This document shows positions 60,394 to 64,000 of a stretch of 64,000 nt of DNA, in pieces. Each line of letters starts with the position of its first letter. The first letter of the stretch is position 1. Origin of the DNA: Chengkuizengella sp. SCS-71B (lineage in GTDB: Bacteria; Bacillota; Bacilli; Paenibacillales; KCTC-33759); contig NZ_JAZHSH010000001.1 in NCBI RefSeq assembly GCF_040100845.1, positions 2,650,501 through 2,714,500 on the forward strand. The letters are read 5' to 3'. Made by a program: the position numbers and the translations under genes. The notes under the pieces are model-generated. The model made no database searches and had not been told where the DNA came from. It saw nothing but the letters and a program-made list of their open reading frames with translations.

Positions 60394-60468
60394 GGGTGTC
60401 CTAGGGCAAGTACACATTTTTCATAGTTTAAAACCTCACTACATTAAATAGTGAGGTTTCCGTAGATT
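60387..60468 (-). repeat. Hairpin-promoter module, copy i
   Basis: Full form with GTCCTAGGGCAAGTACACAT and the AACCTCACTA/TAGTGAGGTT hairpin. Upstream of YjcZ mini-gene 7. Confidence 0.75.
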
Positions 60469-60620
60469 TGTTTTTATTTATTAATTCTTTTTAATTTCTT
60501 TTTTAAAGCGAATATGTCGCTCCTCCTTAAAACTTCTTTTTCCCTGCTCCTTGATCAAGGGAATTTATTCTACCTCTATCCCCTCTGTTCGTTTACTAGC
60601 TTATACTACTAGTTATTCGA

Positions 60621-60806
60621 TTACAATCTTCCTAATGCTATGAGTTTAAAGATCAGGGAGGAGAAGGGATCTATAAATCCTGAACCGTTGCTATCTCCCC
60701 ATGAACAATATCTCGAATGTCCATTTGCAGCAATTAGAATAATAACTAAAAGGAGAAAGAGTACTAAAACAATACCAATACTACTACCGCCTCCGTCATA
60801 ACCCAT
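60621..60806 (-). CDS. YjcZ-family mini-protein 8, leader deleted
   Basis: 61 residues: MGYDGGGSSIGIVLVLFLLL, VIILIAANGHSRYCSWGD, then a 24-residue tail. The ATTAAC just before the ATG is joined directly to the module's CCAATCAAA, so ribosome-binding site and -10 box are missing. The protein is intact but probably silent, or made only from upstream transcription. Confidence 0.65.
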   Translation of the reverse strand: MGYDGGGSSIGIVLVLFLLLVIILIAANGHSRYCSWGDSNGSGFIDPFSSLIFKLIALGRL

Positions 60807-60812
60807 GTTAAT

Positions 60813-60911
60813 TTTGATTGGACGAGTGTCCTAGGGAAAGTACACATTTTTCATAGATTAAACTCCCACTATATAAATAGTGAGGTTTCAGTAGAAGGAT
60901 TCAATTGAGTG
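60813..60911 (-). repeat. Hairpin-promoter module, copy j
   Basis: GTCCTAGGGAAAGTACACAT, hairpin CCCACTA/TAGTGAGG and a GAGTGCATAATAATCGC flank. Abuts YjcZ mini-gene 8. Confidence 0.75.
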
Positions 60912-60972
60912 CATAATAATCGCTGCCAATATATTATATGTTCATACCCTTTGTCTTCCCTATTTGGAAAAT

Positions 60973-61101
60973 TTAGATCTCCAAATCAAATTGTATAATT
61001 TCTCCAAATTCAATAGGGGCTAGAAAGTAACATCTATCTCCAAGTAAAACGATCACTAACAATATAAACAACACTAACACCACTGCTATAAATACGCTCA
61101 T
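60973..61101 (-). CDS. YjcZ-family-like mini-protein 9
   Basis: 42 residues, more divergent: MSVFIAVVLVLFILLVIVLL, then GDRCYFLAPIEFGEIIQFDLEI. The glycine-rich head is missing, so the helix starts at once. GGAGGTG site 7 nt before the ATG. Confidence 0.72.
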   Translation of the reverse strand: MSVFIAVVLVLFILLVIVLLGDRCYFLAPIEFGEIIQFDLEI

Positions 61102-61128
61102 ATCTTTCACCTCCATATTTTCATACTA

Positions 61129-61155
61129 TATACTATGTTAAAAGCTTACGTTTGG
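61129..61155 (-). promoter_or_regulatory. Candidate SigK promoter of YjcZ mini-gene 9
   Basis: Minus strand: ATACC, exactly 16 nt, CATAGTATA. Confidence 0.55.
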
Positions 61156-61196
61156 TATAGGACAGGTGTTCTAAGACAAGCGCACATTTTTAGTAG
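61151..61196 (-). repeat. Hairpin-promoter module, copy k (partial)
   Basis: GTGTTCTAAGACAAGCGCAC and ATTTTTAGTAG; the hairpin is replaced by an unrelated CTAACTTGGGTTGGTGG stem. Confidence 0.55.
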
Positions 61197-61276
61197 AATC
61201 ACTAACTTGGGTTGGTGGTTTTTTATATTTTAAATTAATAGACCCATAACATTAGGTTATAGGTCTATGGTTTTGA

Positions 61277-61765
61277 TTACCCTGGGAAAGCGTATTTATA
61301 ATACAGTTTATTATAACTCTCATAATATTTTTCCAAGTATTCATTAGCTCTTTCTAAATCTTCATATGCTTGATTTTTCAGTTCTTCATCTTGTTGTTCA
61401 ATAGATTTTTGTAACAATTGGAATCCACCACTTCGAAGTTGCATTGCAAACCCATAATCAAAGAGCAAACTCTTTACTTCTTCTGTTTCGAAATGACGAT
61501 AACTTATATTGTCAATTTTTGTATATATGAAGTATATTTTGGGGGAATTTCTTCAGTTAATGTTTCAAATAATACAGTGTCATTTTGAAAATTTTCTCCG
61601 GTTACACTTCCAAACAAAGACATTAAGTCTTCTTCCTCATTCTTCTCAATCAAGCTAAATAAGTATTATTTTTTTCAACAAACCCATCCCCTTTTGAATT
61701 AATCATATAATATCCAATCATTAATTCAATCGGTAAATATAGGTGTCCCTTGGTTCAAGTTTCAT
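61277..61765 (-). pseudogene. Uncharacterised gene broken by two frameshifts
   Basis: Minus strand, three consecutive frames: HLYLPIELMIGYYMINSKGD then GFVEKNNTYL; SLIEKNEEEDLMSLFGSVTG then FETLTEEIPPKYTSYI; and NISYRHFETEEVKSLLFDYG running to QKSIEQQDEELKNQAYEDLE and the stop. The joined product would be about 160 residues, soluble, with a helical C-terminus. No family recognised. Confidence 0.65.
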
Positions 61766-61880
61766 AAAACAGTATTTGTAAGATTTTTCTTGTTTAAAAA
61801 TAATAGACAAAGGTGATATCATAACATAGATATGTGTAAGCGTTTTCTTATTCTATTTTTACTTAAAGGAGTGTTGATTC

Positions 61881-63854
61881 ATGAATAGTAAATTACTAGT
61901 AGTACCATTAATTCTATCCTTGATTTTATCTTTGTACATCCCTGTTATAACAACCGCAATTGCGGGAACTGAAGGAGAAGTTGTGATTAATGAAATAGCA
62001 TGGATGGGTACAAATGTGAGTAGCAGCGATGAGTGGATAGAGTTATACAATAATACCAATTCACCAATTTCTTTAGATGGCTGGTCTCTAAATGCCACTG
62101 ATGGAACTCCAAGTATTCAATTAAGTGGGACGATTGCTGCTAATGGATACTTTTTGCTGGAACGAACTGATGATAATACGGTTTCAAATGTAACAGCAGA
62201 TATAATTTATACAGGAGCATTAAGTAATGCAAGTGAGAATTTGGAGTTGAGAAATAACAATAATAATCTAGTAGATGTAGTTGATCAATGGTATTCAGGA
62301 GATAATAACACAAAAGCAACAATGGAGAGAATCAATTCAAATTTAACATCAACTGAATTAAATTGGACTAATTCTAGTGCTGTTTACAATGAAGGTCTTG
62401 GTACACCCAAACAATTAAATTCTCAGACAGAACCCATTGATGATACACCTGAATTGAGTAGTTGTAATACTACTGACGAACAATTAAACAATGTTTCAAA
62501 TGAAATAGGTGCGATTAACGTATATTTTAATAAATGTGCTTTAGAAGAATACGCTAGTTTTCAAAATGTAGCTAATTATAACATCAATTTGGAAGATCGT
62601 TTGATCCAGCGATTAAATGAAGCTACAACTAGTATAGATATGGCCTTATATGAAATTAATTTACCGAGAATTGTAGATGCACTAATATTAAAAGCTAATG
62701 AAGGAGTTGATGTTAGGCTTATTGCAGACTCTAAAAAAGCTGATGACCCGAATTATATAGAACGATTTGAATTAATGAGATTATATATTGAAAAAATGGT
62801 CAGAGGTTACGATGGAGTTATTGGTACATCTGATGATATTTATGTGTTCTCAGACTCCCCAATGTTTGTTGTTGAAGATGTGACAAAAAGAATAGAATAT
62901 GGATTGCCTTCTGATTATAGTGATTTTCCTGAAGTAACGGTACAAGTCGGAAGTGCAGATCAAACAGGATATATGTTTGTAGAGGCTGAACAAAAAGGAA
63001 CTAACTCTTACTATTCACCAAATACTCAAATGCATAATAAGTTTGCTATTATTGATGATCAGTGGGTATTCACAGGAAGTTGGAACTTTACAGTAACAGG
63101 ACTTTATGGTTCTTTAGAGAATATGGCAAGTGGGATCTTAGATGGAAACCAACAACATGTAGTTGAAGTAAACAGTACAGAACTTGCATCAATTTATGAA
63201 GTTGAATTTAATGAAATGTGGGGAAGTACTACCCTAACTCCTGATCCTGGAAACTCTAACTTTAATACACGAAAAACGGATAACACTATTCATAGTATAA
63301 ATATTAATGGGACAACAGTAGAAGTGTATTTTTCCACTGGTGACAATGCATTAGGGCGTGTTAAAGATATCATTAAGAATGAAGCCCAATATAATTCCTA
63401 TTTTACGATATTCGCATGGAGTGACCAGTCCATGCTAGATGAACTGAAGTATAAATGGGAAGGTTCATATTCAGATTTACAAGGCACATTAACTGGATTT
63501 GATATAAAAGGTGTCTTTGACTCTAGTTATTGGAATCAGTGGTGGTCGGCAAGTGTTGATATGACAGGAAGAACTGCATCACAGTCAAGTGCCGGAAATC
63601 CAAATATTCGTTGGGCAAATCCCGCACCAGTATTTAAAGATAATGAATCAAGAAAACTCCATAGTAAGACCATGTTGATTGATGCAGATACCACAAGTGA
63701 TCCTACAGTTATCGTTGGTTCTACTAATTGGAGTAACAATGGTAATAATGTGAATGATGAAAACATGTTAATTATTCATAGTGACAAGATCACAAATCAA
63801 TTCTTACAAGAATTTAATGCTCGATACCAGAGTGCCGGCGGGAATATAAATTAA
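61881..63854 (+). CDS. Secreted lamin-tail-domain / phospholipase D-like protein
   Basis: 657 residues. Signal peptide (LLVVPLILSLILSLYIPVIT); lamin-tail domain at about 33-150 (VVINEIAWMGTNVSSSDEWI, ELYNNT, ISLDGWSLNATDG, GYFLLERTDD). Two phospholipase-D halves follow, with HKD motifs QMHNKFAIIDDQWVFTGSWN (about 390) and KLHSKTMLIDADTTSDP then VIVGSTNWSNNG (about 600). Enzymes of this superfamily cleave phosphodiester bonds in lipids or nucleic acids. The LTD-PLD layout is typical of extracellular nucleases or lipases. No cell-wall anchor, so probably released. AAAGGAG before the ATG. Confidence 0.88.
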   Translation: MNSKLLVVPLILSLILSLYIPVITTAIAGTEGEVVINEIAWMGTNVSSSDEWIELYNNTNSPISLDGWSLNATDGTPSIQLSGTIAANGYFLLERTDDNTVSNVTADIIYTGALSNASENLELRNNNNNLVDVVDQWYSGDNNTKATMERINSNLTSTELNWTNSSAVYNEGLGTPKQLNSQTEPIDDTPELSSCNTTDEQLNNVSNEIGAINVYFNKCALEEYASFQNVANYNINLEDRLIQRLNEATTSIDMALYEINLPRIVDALILKANEGVDVRLIADSKKADDPNYIERFELMRLYIEKMVRGYDGVIGTSDDIYVFSDSPMFVVEDVTKRIEYGLPSDYSDFPEVTVQVGSADQTGYMFVEAEQKGTNSYYSPNTQMHNKFAIIDDQWVFTGSWNFTVTGLYGSLENMASGILDGNQQHVVEVNSTELASIYEVEFNEMWGSTTLTPDPGNSNFNTRKTDNTIHSININGTTVEVYFSTGDNALGRVKDIIKNEAQYNSYFTIFAWSDQSMLDELKYKWEGSYSDLQGTLTGFDIKGVFDSSYWNQWWSASVDMTGRTASQSSAGNPNIRWANPAPVFKDNESRKLHSKTMLIDADTTSDPTVIVGSTNWSNNGNNVNDENMLIIHSDKITNQFLQEFNARYQSAGGNIN

Positions 63855-63894
63855 AAAAAATAATACCGTCCTTATGAATATGGCAAATTCCGAA

Positions 63895-63983
63895 TCCAGC
63901 AGGGATGCTCTCCCAAGACTAAATGACCGGTACCGTGGTGGAAAGGTGAAAAGCACCCTGGAAGGGGAGTGAAAGAGACCCTA
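63895..63983 (+). other. Second, degenerate 23S rRNA fragment
   Basis: CTCCCAAGACTAAAT, GGTACCGTGG, GGAAAGGTGAAAAGCACCCT and GGAAGGGGAGTGAAAGAGA match the same 23S domain I segment as 52338-52437, with an internal deletion of about 20 bases and several substitutions. Starts about 40 bases after the PLD gene stop. Confidence 0.8.
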
Positions 63984-64000
63984 ACATTGGGGGTAATCCT

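Noticed and set aside
61277-61468. Stand-alone 63-residue protein
   Set aside because: Its first methionine has no ribosome-binding site, and coherent protein continues upstream in shifted frames, so it is the end of a broken gene.

Overview
The window comes from a low-GC, endospore-forming Firmicute of the order Bacillales. The family is uncertain; Paenibacillaceae is possible because of the copper-amine-oxidase-N-type secreted protein, the many YjcZ-type mini-proteins and the DUF11 surface proteins. The evidence for a spore former is the GerPA/PF-like germination protein, YjcZ-family sporulation mini-proteins, Ena-like appendage subunits, and many upstream sequences of the form CATAnnnTA, the -10 box of the late mother-cell sigma factor SigK.

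Layout. (1) 1-2.1 kb: the end of a LuxR-type response regulator, a DUF1054 gene and a frameshifted membrane-anchored gene. (2) 2.2-17.3 kb, minus strand: six tandem paralogues of about 700-800 residues. Each is a long run of 14-residue SHAEG repeats (a YadA-head/Hep_Hag-like beta-roll) followed by a C-terminal peptidase-G2-type autoprocessing domain, probably making trimeric fibres on the spore. A small coiled-coil gene lies within the array. (3) 17.5-21.3 kb: an ABC drug-efflux operon with its TetR regulator, and an MFS exporter. Two inverted copies of a 100-bp three-hairpin element (1134 and 21600) bracket blocks 2 and 3. (4) 21.6-35.8 kb: housekeeping and accessory genes (ohr, Orn/Lys/Arg decarboxylase, DUF3055, DUF1885, DUF1292, alpha/beta hydrolases, an MBL hydrolase, a YpgR/CvfC homologue, aldehyde dehydrogenase, fatty-acid hydroxylase, a TetR-hydrolase pair, an ATP-grasp protein) and an aberrant tRNA-like gene. 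(5) 35.9-40.8 kb: two Ena-core-like proteins, one fused to a coiled coil, flank two paralogous DUF11 proteins. (6) 41-47.7 kb: a sirtuin, the glyoxylate shunt (isocitrate lyase, malate synthase) with a hydroxyacid/glyoxylate reductase, and a fructose-6-phosphate aldolase-like enzyme.

(7) 47.9-61.8 kb is a crowded, decaying sporulation island. It holds seven copies (five intact) of a cysteine-rich family beginning MG-x-FD-x-S-x-CDCC, nine copies (two or three damaged) of YjcZ-type mini-proteins, two paralogues of a 155-residue family plus a decayed third, a GerPA/PF-like protein and an internally duplicated parallel beta-helix protein. It also has about eleven copies of a hairpin-plus-promoter module, a nested palindrome and a 23S rRNA fragment fused to a truncated gene. 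(8) 61.9-63.9 kb: a secreted lamin-tail/phospholipase-D protein, then a second, degenerate 23S rRNA fragment.

Taken together, blocks 2, 5 and 7 look like a spore-surface inventory: fibre proteins, disulphide-forming cysteine-rich coat proteins, appendage subunits and mini-proteins, probably switched on late in the mother cell. The copy-number changes, truncations and exchanged blocks suggest this inventory evolves by recombination between repeats. The spore-surface role is inferred from family resemblance and promoter-like sequences; it is not shown directly.
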